Source: Desulfobacter sp. (GTDB lineage Bacteria > Desulfobacterota > Desulfobacteria > Desulfobacterales > Desulfobacteraceae). Taken from it: 64,000 bases of DNA. Shown here piece after piece: positions 1 to 8,687 of this stretch. How positions within the stretch are numbered: position 1 is the stretch's first letter; each line of letters begins with the position of its first letter. The stretch is taken from positions 4,336,001 through 4,400,000 of the forward strand of contig CP054837.1 in assembly GCA_028768525.1 (NCBI GenBank), written 5' to 3'. The notes under the pieces were generated by a model. That model was not told the origin of the DNA. It saw only the letters and a program-made list of their open reading frames with translations, and did not search any database. Both the position numbers and the translations under genes were made by a program.

Positions 1-237
1 CTCCAGGGTCTGCATAACGATATCGCAGATTTCGCTGTTGGAGTGGTTCAGGGTCAGCCCGATTTCCCTGGCGGAATTTTCCAGGCGGGCCACATGCTGT
101 TCCAGTTGGAAGGGCCGTTTGTTGTAAGTGATCAGGAAGTCAAATACCCCGTAGCCGCGCAATACGGTGATATCTTTGGCCGGCACCATTGCCTGGTCGT
201 CTTCTACAAATTCTCCGTCAATATAATAAATGTCCAT
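1..237 (-). CDS. class IV aminotransferase, N-terminal part (gene runs off the left edge)
   Basis: The first 79 codons of a minus-strand gene are present; the rest lies beyond the window. The protein starts MDIYYIDGEF and contains RGYGVFDFLITY and a RLENSAREIGL segment, the pattern of fold-type IV PLP aminotransferases (branched-chain or D-amino acid transaminases, aminodeoxychorismate lyase). The PLP lysine and substrate-determining loops are in the missing part, so the substrate cannot be named. The start is supported by an AAGGAG at 242-247, four bases upstream of the ATG. It is divergent from the sigma54 activator at 599, and the space between them carries repeated TGCATA/TATGCA motifs. 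Confidence 0.8.
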   Translation of the reverse strand, partial: MDIYYIDGEFVEDDQAMVPAKDITVLRGYGVFDFLITYNKRPFQLEQHVARLENSAREIGLTLNHSNSEICDIVMQTLE

Positions 238-250
238 TCTACTCCTTCCA

Positions 251-413
251 TGCATATATATGCTCTCTTGTGTTTTTGTATGGTATCAGGCCGTTGAATC
301 ATTTTTCCTGATTGCATGATATCTGATATATTAATAATATGCCCGGGTCAAGAAAAAAATTCTTGTAAATGCATAAAAAGTAGAATTTCATGCGAAAAAT
401 ATGCATTTATGCA
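251..413. promoter_or_regulatory. divergent intergenic region with repeated TGCATA/TATGCA half-sites
   Basis: The 361-base space between the divergent aminotransferase and activator genes (238-598) has no gene that I can support. It contains a 12-base perfect palindrome, GCATATATATGC, at 252-263, then TGCATAAA at 370-377 matched by its inverse TTTATGCA at 406-413, with another TATGCA at 400-405. Five such half-sites in about 160 AT-rich bases suggest an operator region, but no binding protein can be named. The palindrome at 252-263 lies just upstream of the ribosome binding site of the minus-strand gene. Confidence 0.3.
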
Positions 414-598
414 AAGAAATGTCGGAAATCATGTGATGCCAGCGAAGGATGTTAGGGGCAGGCCGCCTGCAGGCAAACGAAAGGGGGCCCCATGCCAGCG
501 GTTTTTTTTACAGGGGGTAAAAAAAATTGACAAACCCGGCCCCCCGTGTCAGCATACCAGACCGGTGGCAGTATCGTACCTGAATGCGGACAAGGTGA

Positions 599-2092
599 AT
601 GGAGGCCAGGACAGTGCCGGAAGCAATAAAAAAATTTCTCTTTGACCTGAACAATGCGGATTTCCTTTCCGTATTCGATGAATTCAGCGACGGGGTCATT
701 GTGGCCGACCGCCAGGGCACCATTGTGTATTATAACGACGCCATGTCCCGCATTGACGATCTGGACAGAAAAGAGGTGCTCCTTTCCAGGGTGACAGATG
801 TCTATGACCTCAGCGATGAGGAAAGCATCATCATGCAGTGCCTGAACAAGCGGCGTCCCATCATTGACGCGCCAAATTTCTACAGGACCCGCATGGGCAA
901 GTTCGCCAATACCGTTCATTCGGTATTCCCGGTCTTCAGCATGGACCGGCTGGTGGGGGTGATCTGTTTTGTCAGGGATTACCATATGCTGACCAACACC
1001 ATTGCCACCCTGCCGGTCCCGGCCACCGCCTTTGACACCGGCAACATTACCTTTGAGTCCATCATCGGCCGGGATCCTGTATTCCGGGATGCCATCCGGT
1101 CGGCCCGCCTGGCATCCCAGACCCCGTCGCCGGTGATGCTGTTCGGGGAGACCGGAACGGGCAAGGAACTCTTTGCCAGGGCCATACACAACCACGGCCC
1201 CCGGGGCAACAGGAAATTTACCCCGGTCAACTGCGCGGCCATCCCGGAGAATCTGCTTGAGGGGATATTGTTCGGTACTTCCAAGGGGGCCTTTACCGGA
1301 TCTGTAAATAAGGCCGGGCTGTTTGAGCGGACCTCCGGCGGCAGCATTTTTCTGGATGAGGTCAACTCCATGCCCGTGGGCCTCCAGGCAAAAATTTTAA
1401 GGATCGTCCAGGAAAACAAGGTACGGCGGGTGGGGGCGCTCAGGGAAATCAAAACCGATTTAAAGATTATTTCCTCAGTGAATCAGGATCCCCGCATATC
1501 CATTTCAGAGGGCACCCTGAGATCCGACCTCTTTTACCGCCTGGGGGTGGTGTTCATCCATATCGTCCCCCTGCGCCGGCGCCTGGGTGACCTGGAATTC
1601 CTTGTGGACCACTTCATTGACAAACACAATACCCGGCTGATGAAGCAGGTGGCATCCATTTCCGACAATGTGATGGAATTGTTCCGGATTTATAACTGGC
1701 CCGGTAATGTCCGGGAGCTGGAGCATGTCATCGAAGGGGCCATGAACGTTGTCGGGGAGGGGCAGACCATACGCATGACCCATCTCCAGTCCCATTTTTC
1801 CAACTGGTCCATCCAGCACCGGTCCGGGGAACCGGAGCACAGCGGTATCCCGGTTCAGAACCGGTCCTTTTCTCCTCCGGGCGGTCCGGGGGCTGCGGTC
1901 CGGGATCAGATGCCCCCGGCGACCCTCAAGGGGGTGAAAAAAGTTAAAGGGGAAGCGGAAAAAGAACTGGTCACCCGGGTGCTGTCCGAGTGTGGGGGCA
2001 ATATCGCCCGGTCCGCAAGACATCTTGGGATTTCCCGCCAGCTTCTTTACTATAAAATTAAAAAATACCAGATTGACCGGAGCCGGTTCTAA
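599..2092 (+). CDS. sigma54-dependent transcriptional activator (PAS - AAA+ - Fis-type HTH)
   Basis: A 497-residue enhancer-binding protein. A PAS-like sensor lies at about residues 20-125, and the AAA+ domain spans about 150-385 with Walker A GETGTGKE (183-190), an intact GAFTGS sigma54-contact loop (230-235) and Walker B GGSIFLDE (247-254). A Fis-type helix-turn-helix is at the C-terminus (GGNIARSARHLGISRQLLYYK). The presence of GAFTGS and of a -24/-12 promoter directly downstream (2291-2305) makes it the likely activator of the dimethylglycine operon; a PAS domain suggests a small-molecule signal, perhaps an N-methylated glycine (inference). Start: the ATG at 599 is preceded by AAGGTGA; a GTG at 614 sits eight bases after a perfect GGAGG (601-605) and is an equally good start, which would shorten the protein by five residues. 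Confidence 0.92.
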   Translation: MEARTVPEAIKKFLFDLNNADFLSVFDEFSDGVIVADRQGTIVYYNDAMSRIDDLDRKEVLLSRVTDVYDLSDEESIIMQCLNKRRPIIDAPNFYRTRMGKFANTVHSVFPVFSMDRLVGVICFVRDYHMLTNTIATLPVPATAFDTGNITFESIIGRDPVFRDAIRSARLASQTPSPVMLFGETGTGKELFARAIHNHGPRGNRKFTPVNCAAIPENLLEGILFGTSKGAFTGSVNKAGLFERTSGGSIFLDEVNSMPVGLQAKILRIVQENKVRRVGALREIKTDLKIISSVNQDPRISISEGTLRSDLFYRLGVVFIHIVPLRRRLGDLEFLVDHFIDKHNTRLMKQVASISDNVMELFRIYNWPGNVRELEHVIEGAMNVVGEGQTIRMTHLQSHFSNWSIQHRSGEPEHSGIPVQNRSFSPPGGPGAAVRDQMPPATLKGVKKVKGEAEKELVTRVLSECGGNIARSARHLGISRQLLYYKIKKYQIDRSRF

Positions 2093-2117
2093 GGGCGTCA
2101 GCCGTTTCGCCATCGTA

Positions 2118-2144
2118 CTGTAAAAAAGTGTAAAATTTTACAGT
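2118..2144. promoter_or_regulatory. candidate upstream activator site (nested palindromes)
   Basis: A perfect 14-base palindrome, TGTAAAATTTTACA, lies at 2129-2142. It overlaps a wider inverted pair, ACTGTAAAA (2118-2126) and TTTTACAGT (2136-2144). It lies about 150 bases upstream of the -24/-12 promoter, the usual distance for binding of a sigma54 activator, and 26 bases after the activator's own stop codon. The match to this activator is inferred from position only. Confidence 0.45.
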
Positions 2145-2290
2145 AAAAGTGTGGGGCGGTGTTTGTAAATCCAATTCATTTATTAATGCTTATAAATTTT
2201 TTTTAATGCGGTGAAACCCCCTCCCATTGTACCGTTGAACCAAACGATTACAGATTGTTACACGGGGGGCGGTCCGGTGTTTCTATGCAC

Positions 2291-2305
2291 TGGTACGCAA
2301 TCTGC
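2291..2305 (+). promoter_or_regulatory. sigma54 (-24/-12) promoter of the dimethylglycine operon
   Basis: TGGTACGCAATCTGC matches the consensus TGGCACGNNNNTTGC at 13 of 15 places counting the free positions, with the invariant GG and GC ten bases apart. Transcription would begin near 2317, about 85 bases before the ATG at 2402. It sits between a sigma54 activator gene and the operon it would drive. Confidence 0.75.
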
Positions 2306-2401
2306 ACCTCTATGCTCAGAGTGAAAAAATATTAAGGAGTTTCGATACAGCAGAAAAGTTCAGACATTAAATCAGACATAGGGAAAAGGAGACTTACACC
2401 C

Positions 2402-4822
2402 ATGAAGACCAATGCAAGGGCAGTTGTTATCGGCGGAGGCGCCATCGGCGTCAGTGTGGCTTACCATCTGGCAAAGTACGGATGGAAAGACGATGTGGTG
2501 CTGATTGAAAAACACGAACTGACATCGGGATCCACCTGGATGGCCGCGGGCAATGTCTCCTTTTTCCACTCCAACTTTTACGGCACCCAGGTCAACATGA
2601 AAAGCATTGAGATCTACAAGGAGCTTGAAAAGGAAACCGGCCAGAATGTGGGCTGGCACACCACAGGCTCCATCCGTACGGCCGACAACCCCGGCCGCAT
2701 GGATGAACTGGGCTATGCCTATTCCATGAACCGCTGCCTGGGGCTGGACGTCTCCTGGGTCACCCCGGAAGAGATCGGCAAAATGCATCCCTTCATCAAC
2801 CCAGAAGGGCTGATGGGCGGGCTTTACTGGCCCGATGACGGGGATGTGGACCCCAACTCCGTTACCCAGGCCATGGCCAAGGGCGCCCGGAACCACGGGG
2901 TTGAAATCAACCTCCATACCCGGGTGACCGGGATCGAGCAGAAGGCCAACGGCGAATGGCTGGTGAAAACGGACAAGGGCGAGATCACCTGCGAACACCT
3001 GATCAACGCCGCCGGTCTCTGGGCCCCGGAAGTGGCCCGGATGGTGGGCCTTGAAATCCCCTCCATCGCCATCGCCCATACCCATATCCTTTACGAAAAA
3101 ATCCAGGCCATTGACGAAGCCGACACCTACCTGCCCCTGATGCGGGACCCGGACAAGTCCATCTATCTCCGCCAGGAAATGGACTCCCTGATCCTGGGAA
3201 TGTACGAAGCCCACGGCCAGCAGTGGAAGCGGCGCGGGGTCCCCTGGGATTACGCCCAGGAGGAACTCAACCCGGATCTGGACAATATCTCCGACTGCAT
3301 TGAAGCAGGCATGGACCGGTTCCCCATCCTGGGCGAAACCGGGTTCAAGCATGTGACGGCCGGCCCCATCACCTACACCCCCAACGGGGATCCCCTGGTG
3401 GGCCCGGCAGCGCCCCTGAAAAATTTCTACCATGCCTGCGGCTATTCCTTCGGCATCACCCAGGCCGGGGGCATCGGCCATTACCTGGCCGGCTGGATCA
3501 TGGACGGTGAGCCTGAAATCGACCTCTGGCCCATGGATTCCCGGCGGTACGGGTCCTACGCCAACTGGGCCTACAACACGGAAAAAATCGCCGACACCTA
3601 TCCCCGGCTTTACGCCCATATCTATCCCAACGAATTCCGGGATGCGGCCCGGCCCAATAGGACAAGCCCCATCTATGAATACCAGAAACAGGCCAATGCC
3701 GTTTTCGGCGACTACTACGGATGGGAATGCCCCAATTACTTCCCGCCCGAGGGAGAGGACGGATACGAAAACCCGTCCTGGCGGCGGACCAATGCTTTCA
3801 AGCATGTGGCGGCCGAGTGCAAACATGCCATGGAAAAGGTGGGGATCATCGACCTGACCCGGTTTGCCAAAACAAAGATTTCCGGCCCCGGCGCCAAAGC
3901 CTGGCTCAACAATATGACCTGCCAGAAGGTGCCTAGTGTGGACGGCCGCATTGCCCTGAGCCCCATGCTGGACCACCAGGGGCATTTTAAATCCGACATG
4001 ACCATCACCCGGGTAAATGAAAACGAATTTTTCTGCGTCACCGCCTCGGTGGGCAAAAAACACGACCAGCACTGGATGCTGGAGAATCTGCCCAATGACG
4101 GGTCCGTGGCCATGGAAGATCTTACCTATGAGATGGGCTGCCTGGTCCTGGTGGGCCCGGATGCCCGCAAGGTCCTGGAAAAGGCCGCCTACGACGATGT
4201 GTCCAACGATGTTTTCAAGTTCGGCACCTCCCGGGAAATCTATGTGGGCCGGACCAAATGCCGGGTGAACCGGATGAACTATGTGGGGGAACTGGGGTAT
4301 GAGATTTTTCATCCCATCCAGCATCAGATTTCACTCTACCATGCCCTCATGGGAGCCGGGGCGGATGTTGACATCAAACTCATCGGTATGCATGCCATGG
4401 ATTCCATGCGCCTGGAAAAGGGGTATCTGGCCTGGAAATCCGAGATGAACGTCCACCATACGCCCCTGGAAACCAATGTGGCCTGGACCGTTAAAATGGA
4501 TAAGGAGTTCATCGGAAAGGCCGGGCTGGAAAAACAGAAGGCAGACGGGATTCCCCTGAAGCTGGTCTGCCTGGTGGTGGAGGCCGAGGATGCCGACGCC
4601 TGGGGATATAATCCCATATTTGCCGGTGAAGAACGGGTGGGAATGACCTCCTCCGGCGGCTACGGCCACAGAACCCAAAAGAGCATTGCTCTTGGGTATG
4701 TCCCGCCCAAATTCGCCGATGCCGGCACGGCCCTGGAAGTGGAGATTCTGGGGGTGAAACGGTCGGCCCAGGTGGTCTCCATGCCCATTTACGATCCGAA
4801 AAATGAAAGAATGAAAGGTTAA
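2402..4822 (+). CDS. dimethylglycine/sarcosine dehydrogenase-like flavoprotein
   Basis: An 806-residue two-part enzyme. Residues 1 to about 370 form a D-amino-acid-oxidase-type FAD domain (VVIGGGAIGVSVAYHLAK near the N-terminus, then ELTSGSTW), followed by a linker domain of about 55 residues and a C-terminal aminomethyltransferase (GcvT-like) tetrahydrofolate-binding half from about 430 to 800. This is the architecture and length of dimethylglycine and sarcosine dehydrogenases, which remove an N-methyl group as methylene-tetrahydrofolate and pass electrons to ETF. ETF genes follow directly (13-base gap), which fits. Oddity: the histidine that carries covalent FAD in the mammalian enzymes (TW-H-AAG) is Met47 here. 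The start has AAGGAG ten bases upstream. Dimethylglycine versus sarcosine or another N-methyl substrate cannot be decided from sequence. Confidence 0.85.
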   Translation: MKTNARAVVIGGGAIGVSVAYHLAKYGWKDDVVLIEKHELTSGSTWMAAGNVSFFHSNFYGTQVNMKSIEIYKELEKETGQNVGWHTTGSIRTADNPGRMDELGYAYSMNRCLGLDVSWVTPEEIGKMHPFINPEGLMGGLYWPDDGDVDPNSVTQAMAKGARNHGVEINLHTRVTGIEQKANGEWLVKTDKGEITCEHLINAAGLWAPEVARMVGLEIPSIAIAHTHILYEKIQAIDEADTYLPLMRDPDKSIYLRQEMDSLILGMYEAHGQQWKRRGVPWDYAQEELNPDLDNISDCIEAGMDRFPILGETGFKHVTAGPITYTPNGDPLVGPAAPLKNFYHACGYSFGITQAGGIGHYLAGWIMDGEPEIDLWPMDSRRYGSYANWAYNTEKIADTYPRLYAHIYPNEFRDAARPNRTSPIYEYQKQANAVFGDYYGWECPNYFPPEGEDGYENPSWRRTNAFKHVAAECKHAMEKVGIIDLTRFAKTKISGPGAKAWLNNMTCQKVPSVDGRIALSPMLDHQGHFKSDMTITRVNENEFFCVTASVGKKHDQHWMLENLPNDGSVAMEDLTYEMGCLVLVGPDARKVLEKAAYDDVSNDVFKFGTSREIYVGRTKCRVNRMNYVGELGYEIFHPIQHQISLYHALMGAGADVDIKLIGMHAMDSMRLEKGYLAWKSEMNVHHTPLETNVAWTVKMDKEFIGKAGLEKQKADGIPLKLVCLVVEAEDADAWGYNPIFAGEERVGMTSSGGYGHRTQKSIALGYVPPKFADAGTALEVEILGVKRSAQVVSMPIYDPKNERMKG

Positions 4823-4835
4823 AGGGGAAGAGATC

Positions 4836-5606
4836 ATGAAAATTTTTGTCTGCGTTAAACATGTTCCGGACACGGCCGCCAACATCAAACTGGCCGGGAA
4901 CAACGGATTTGAGGATTCGGAAATCAAGTTTGTGGTCAACCCCTATGACGAATTCGGGGTGGAAGAGGCCGTTTCCCTGGTGGAAAAAAACGGGGGCGAG
5001 GTGGTGATTGTCACCGTTGGCAAGGCCGCGGCTGCCGCCACCATCCGGGGGGCCATGGCCATGGGGGCCCACCGGGCCATTTTGGTGAAGACCCAGGGTC
5101 AGTTTCTGGACGCCAGCCTCACGGCCAAAGCCCTGAAGGCAGCCATAGAAGAAGACGGGGCCCCGGATCTGATATTCACCGGAAAAGGGGCGGTGGACAC
5201 GGAAACCTTCCAGACCCAGTACCGCCTGGCCGCCGCCTTGGGCCTGCCAGTGGCCAATGAGGTCAGCCGCCTACGCATTGACGGCGGTAAAGCCGTGGCC
5301 GAGCAGGAAGTGGGCGGGGGGGACCGCCAGGTCATTGAAATGGGTCTGCCCTGTGTCATCGGGGCCACCAAGGGGCTCAACGAACCCAGGTATCCTAAAT
5401 TCCCGGATATCATGAAGGCCAAGAAAAAAGAGATCAAGGAGATGGACATATCCGATCTGGGCATTGATGAAGCCGCCGGTGCCGTGGTGATTGAACATCT
5501 GGAGCCGGTGCCGGAACGGGCCGGTGCCAAAATGATTGAGGGCTCGGTACAAGAGCAGGTGACCGAACTGGTCAGGATTCTGAAAGAAGAAGAGAAAGTG
5601 ATATAA
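4836..5606 (+). CDS. etfB: electron transfer flavoprotein beta subunit
   Basis: A 256-residue EtfB/FixA-family protein, of normal length. It opens with KIFVCVKHVPDTAA and contains VNPYDEFGVEEAV and the GKGAVDTETFQ segment typical of the AMP/nucleotide-binding beta subunit. With EtfA it would carry electrons from the upstream dehydrogenase to the membrane oxidoreductase encoded two genes later. It has a good ribosome site (AAAGGGG) and lies 13 bases after the dehydrogenase and 11 before etfA, so it belongs to the same transcript. Confidence 0.93.
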   Translation: MKIFVCVKHVPDTAANIKLAGNNGFEDSEIKFVVNPYDEFGVEEAVSLVEKNGGEVVIVTVGKAAAAATIRGAMAMGAHRAILVKTQGQFLDASLTAKALKAAIEEDGAPDLIFTGKGAVDTETFQTQYRLAAALGLPVANEVSRLRIDGGKAVAEQEVGGGDRQVIEMGLPCVIGATKGLNEPRYPKFPDIMKAKKKEIKEMDISDLGIDEAAGAVVIEHLEPVPERAGAKMIEGSVQEQVTELVRILKEEEKVI

Positions 5607-5617
5607 AGGAGGCGAGC

Positions 5618-6553
5618 ATGGCCAAAACCGGCATTTTGATAGAGACTGAAAACGATGCGGTAAAAGAGACCTCTTTGGGGGTGTTGACCGCCGCTGCCGG
5701 CCAGGAGATTATTGCCCTGGTCATGGATGCCAACCCGGCATCGGTAAAAGATAAACTTGCCCAATACGGGGCATCCGGCATTGTATCACTCAAACCGGCT
5801 TCCGGGGATATCTTAGCCTCCCCGGACCTGGCGGCCCGCTGCCTTGAGGCCGCCGTCAATGAATACGGCCTGGATGCGCTTTTGGGAACGGCATCCGCCG
5901 TGGGCAGGGATCTTTTTGCCCGCCTTGGGGCGCTGATGGACCAGCCCATGGTCAGCGATTGTGTGGCTGTGGACATTGATGCCAAAACCGTGAAAAAATC
6001 CCATTTTTCCGGCAAGACCTTCGCCACCCTCCGTGTGAACGCTGACCTGCTTCTGGCCACTGTCCGGCCAAACGCCATTGAGGCGGTGCCGGCGCCGGCC
6101 GGCGGTGAAATCCTGGAGTTTACAGCAGATGTGCAGGATCCGGGGCTGGCTGTCATCAAAGAGATTAAAAAGGGAGACAGTGACAAACTGGACCTCACCG
6201 AAGCCCCGGTCATCGTCACCGGGGGGCGGGCCATCAAGGCCGCTGAAAATTATTCCATGCTTGAAGCCTGCGCCGGGAAAATGGGCGGTGCGGTGGGCGC
6301 TTCCAGGGCGGCGGTGGACGCGGGGTTTGCCCCCCATGCCATGCAGGTGGGCCAGACCGGCAAGACCGTATCCCCCAAGCTCTATATCGCCTGCGGGGTT
6401 TCGGGGGCGGTCCAGCATTTCGCCGGCATGAAGACCTCCAAGGTCATCGTGGCCATCAATGAAGACAAGGACGCCCCCATCTTTGCCAAATGCGACTACG
6501 GCATTGTGGGGGATATCTTTGAGGTGGTGCCGGCACTCACCGAGAAACTTTAA
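5618..6553 (+). CDS. etfA: electron transfer flavoprotein alpha subunit
   Basis: A 311-residue EtfA/FixB-family protein. The conserved FAD-binding C-terminal half is clear: [39 protein letters not shown] and a [12 protein letters not shown] strand. It forms the ETF heterodimer with the preceding gene. An AAAGGAGG site precedes the ATG. The clustering with one flavoprotein dehydrogenase and one membrane ETF oxidoreductase suggests a dedicated ETF for this pathway; I see no sign of the extra FAD features that would prove a bifurcating ETF. Confidence 0.93.
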   Translation: MAKTGILIETENDAVKETSLGVLTAAAGQEIIALVMDANPASVKDKLAQYGASGIVSLKPASGDILASPDLAARCLEAAVNEYGLDALLGTASAVGRDLFARLGALMDQPMVSDCVAVDIDAKTVKKSHFSGKTFATLRVNADLLLATVRPNAIEAVPAPAGGEILEFTADVQDPGLAVIKEIKKGDSDKLDLTEAPVIVTGGRAIKAAENYSMLEACAGKMGGAVGASRAAVDAGFAPHAMQVGQTGKTVSPKLYIACGVSGAVQHFAGMKTSKVIVAINEDKDAPIFAKCDYGIVGDIFEVVPALTEKL

Positions 6554-6576
6554 GCCAAGCAGGACAGGTAGAATCA

Positions 6577-8601
6577 ATGGAAACCTACACTATTCTGAAA
6601 TCTGTGGTCATGCTGGCGGCCCTGGCCGGGGCCTTCGGGTACTTTTTTCTTAAGGCGGCCAGGCTCTACCGGATCATGACGGCGGTGGAGGGCGACGGCC
6701 CAAGCATGGCGGAAACGGCCGGGGACAGGACAGCAGACCGGATCAAGCTGCTCTTCACCGAAGTGCTGGCCCAGACCAATGTCCGGCGCAAGCCCATGCC
6801 CGGCCTGGCCCACACCCTGATATTTTTCGGGTTCCTGGCCATCCAGCCCCATTCACTGGAACTCATGGTGAGGGGCGTCATTCCCGCCTTCCACCCGGGA
6901 AACCTGCTGCCGGGACTCTACGGGGCCTACCTCTTTGTGGCCGACATTCTGGGCTTCCTGGTTCTGGCCGGATTTGCCTATGCCCTCTACCGGCGGCTGG
7001 TGGTCAAACCCCATTACCTGACCATGGGGAAGGATGCCAATCTCATCATCCTCTTTACTTCGGTGATTGTGATTTCCTTCCATTTTATCAATGCATTTCA
7101 GATGGCCATGCCGGCCGGGGAGGGGTTTTCCTATGCCTCGGCCTTCCCCGTCTCCGGTATTTTTGCCGGGGTCTTCGGCATCAACGGCCTCTCCCCGGAC
7201 CAGCTGTCCCTGGGATACGAGGTCTTTTATTTCATCCACATCGGCACCATTCTGGGATTTCTCATTTATATCCCGGGATCCAAGCACCTCCACCTGCTGG
7301 CGGCGGTGCCCAATGTCTTTTTCAAACGGCTGGACACCCCCAAAGCCATGGTGAAGACGGATATCGAGGATGAAGAGGCGGAGACCTTCGGCCTGGGCCG
7401 GGCCTCGGAGTTTAACTGGCATAATGTGCTCAACCTCTATGCCTGCACCGAGTGCGGCCGGTGCGAGGAACTGTGTCCCGCCGCCGGCACGGACAAGCCC
7501 CTCTCCCCCAAGAAACTCATCCACGATTTTAAGGTGGATCTTCTGGATCAGGCCGGGCTGATCCTGCCTGATGGAGAGGGAGCGGACAAAAAGGAGGAGG
7601 TCCAGCCCCTGCTGAGGGAGGACTCGGGGATCACCGACGATGTACTCTGGTCCTGCACCACCTGCCGGTCCTGTGAAAACATCTGTCCGGTGAATAACGA
7701 GCACCTTGATTTTATTCTGGAAATGCGTAAACATCAGGTACTTATGGAAGCCAATTTCCCGCCGGAGATGCAGGAAACCTTTAACAACATGGAAAACCAG
7801 GCCAATCCCTGGGGATTTGCCGCAGATACCCGTGGGGACTGGGCAAAGGATTTGGACATTCCCCTGATGATGGACAGGCCCGACACCAAGGTGCTTTATT
7901 TTGTAGGCTGTGCCGGTTCCTTTGATGACCGGGGCAAAAAGATCAGCCGGGCCACGGCCAGGGTATTGAAAAAGGCCGGGGTGGATTTTGCCATCCTGGG
8001 GCCGGAAGAATCCTGCAACGGGGATATGGCCCGCCGGGCCGGGAACGAATACCTGGGCCAGATGATGATCATGCAGAATGTGGAAACCATCAATCAGTAC
8101 AAACCCGAACTGATCCTCACCGGATGCCCCCATTGCTATAATACGCTGAAGAATGAATACCCGGAATTCGGGGCCGCTTATGAGGTGGTCCACTATGCCG
8201 ATTATTTCAACACCCTGATTCAGGAGGGAAAACTCAAGGTTAAACCAAAGGACTTTGGGAAATTGACCTTCCATGATTCCTGCTACCTGGGGCGGTGGAA
8301 CGATATTTACCACAGCCCAAGACAACTTCTAGGAGCGGTGAATACCGGGAACTTGGTTGAAATGGAGCGGAACTGCGAAACGGCCATGTGCTGCGGTGCC
8401 GGCGGCGCAAGGATGTTCATGGAGGAGACCATCGGAAAACGGATTAACAACGTCAGGGCCCAGCAGGCCGTGGACACCGGTGCGGGCATGGTGGCGGCCT
8501 CCTGTCCATTCTGCGCCACCATGCTTAACGACGGGATCATGGAGGCGGATAAACAAATAGAGGTAAAGGATATTGCAGAGCTGTTAGACGAAGCAACTTA
8601 A
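6577..8601 (+). CDS. membrane iron-sulfur ETF:quinone oxidoreductase (DgcB/HdrD-like)
   Basis: A 674-residue protein. About the first 250 residues hold several membrane segments resembling the cytochrome b (NarI-like) domain. Two [4Fe-4S] ferredoxin motifs follow, CTECGRCEELCP and CTTCRSCENICP, then two cysteine-rich CCG domains (ending in GCPHCYNTLKNEYPEFG and CCGAGGARMFMEE) as in heterodisulfide reductase HdrD/HdrB. This layout is known from ETF:menaquinone oxidoreductases of Geobacter and syntrophs, and the soluble part resembles DgcB, which works with dimethylglycine demethylase in Pseudomonas. Sitting directly after etfBA, it most likely moves electrons from ETF into the menaquinone pool. 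It is chosen over classical ETF-QO because no FAD fold is present. Confidence 0.85.
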   Translation: METYTILKSVVMLAALAGAFGYFFLKAARLYRIMTAVEGDGPSMAETAGDRTADRIKLLFTEVLAQTNVRRKPMPGLAHTLIFFGFLAIQPHSLELMVRGVIPAFHPGNLLPGLYGAYLFVADILGFLVLAGFAYALYRRLVVKPHYLTMGKDANLIILFTSVIVISFHFINAFQMAMPAGEGFSYASAFPVSGIFAGVFGINGLSPDQLSLGYEVFYFIHIGTILGFLIYIPGSKHLHLLAAVPNVFFKRLDTPKAMVKTDIEDEEAETFGLGRASEFNWHNVLNLYACTECGRCEELCPAAGTDKPLSPKKLIHDFKVDLLDQAGLILPDGEGADKKEEVQPLLREDSGITDDVLWSCTTCRSCENICPVNNEHLDFILEMRKHQVLMEANFPPEMQETFNNMENQANPWGFAADTRGDWAKDLDIPLMMDRPDTKVLYFVGCAGSFDDRGKKISRATARVLKKAGVDFAILGPEESCNGDMARRAGNEYLGQMMIMQNVETINQYKPELILTGCPHCYNTLKNEYPEFGAAYEVVHYADYFNTLIQEGKLKVKPKDFGKLTFHDSCYLGRWNDIYHSPRQLLGAVNTGNLVEMERNCETAMCCGAGGARMFMEETIGKRINNVRAQQAVDTGAGMVAASCPFCATMLNDGIMEADKQIEVKDIAELLDEAT

Positions 8602-8687
8602 ATGAAGAATCGAAATTAAGGTTGATGAGGTTCCCGGAGACGATTGTTGAGGGAGAAGGAAATAATCATAATACGAAAGGGGAGTGT

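Noticed and set aside
2372..4324. A long minus-strand open frame opposite the dimethylglycine dehydrogenase gene
   Set aside because: It is a reverse-frame reading of a GC-rich gene, rich in Gly/His/Pro, without a domain or a ribosome site. The plus-strand gene has clear motifs over its full length.
6853..8325. A 490-codon minus-strand open frame inside the ETF oxidoreductase gene
   Set aside because: Same reason: the composition is that of a reverse frame, and the plus strand carries ferredoxin and CCG motifs.
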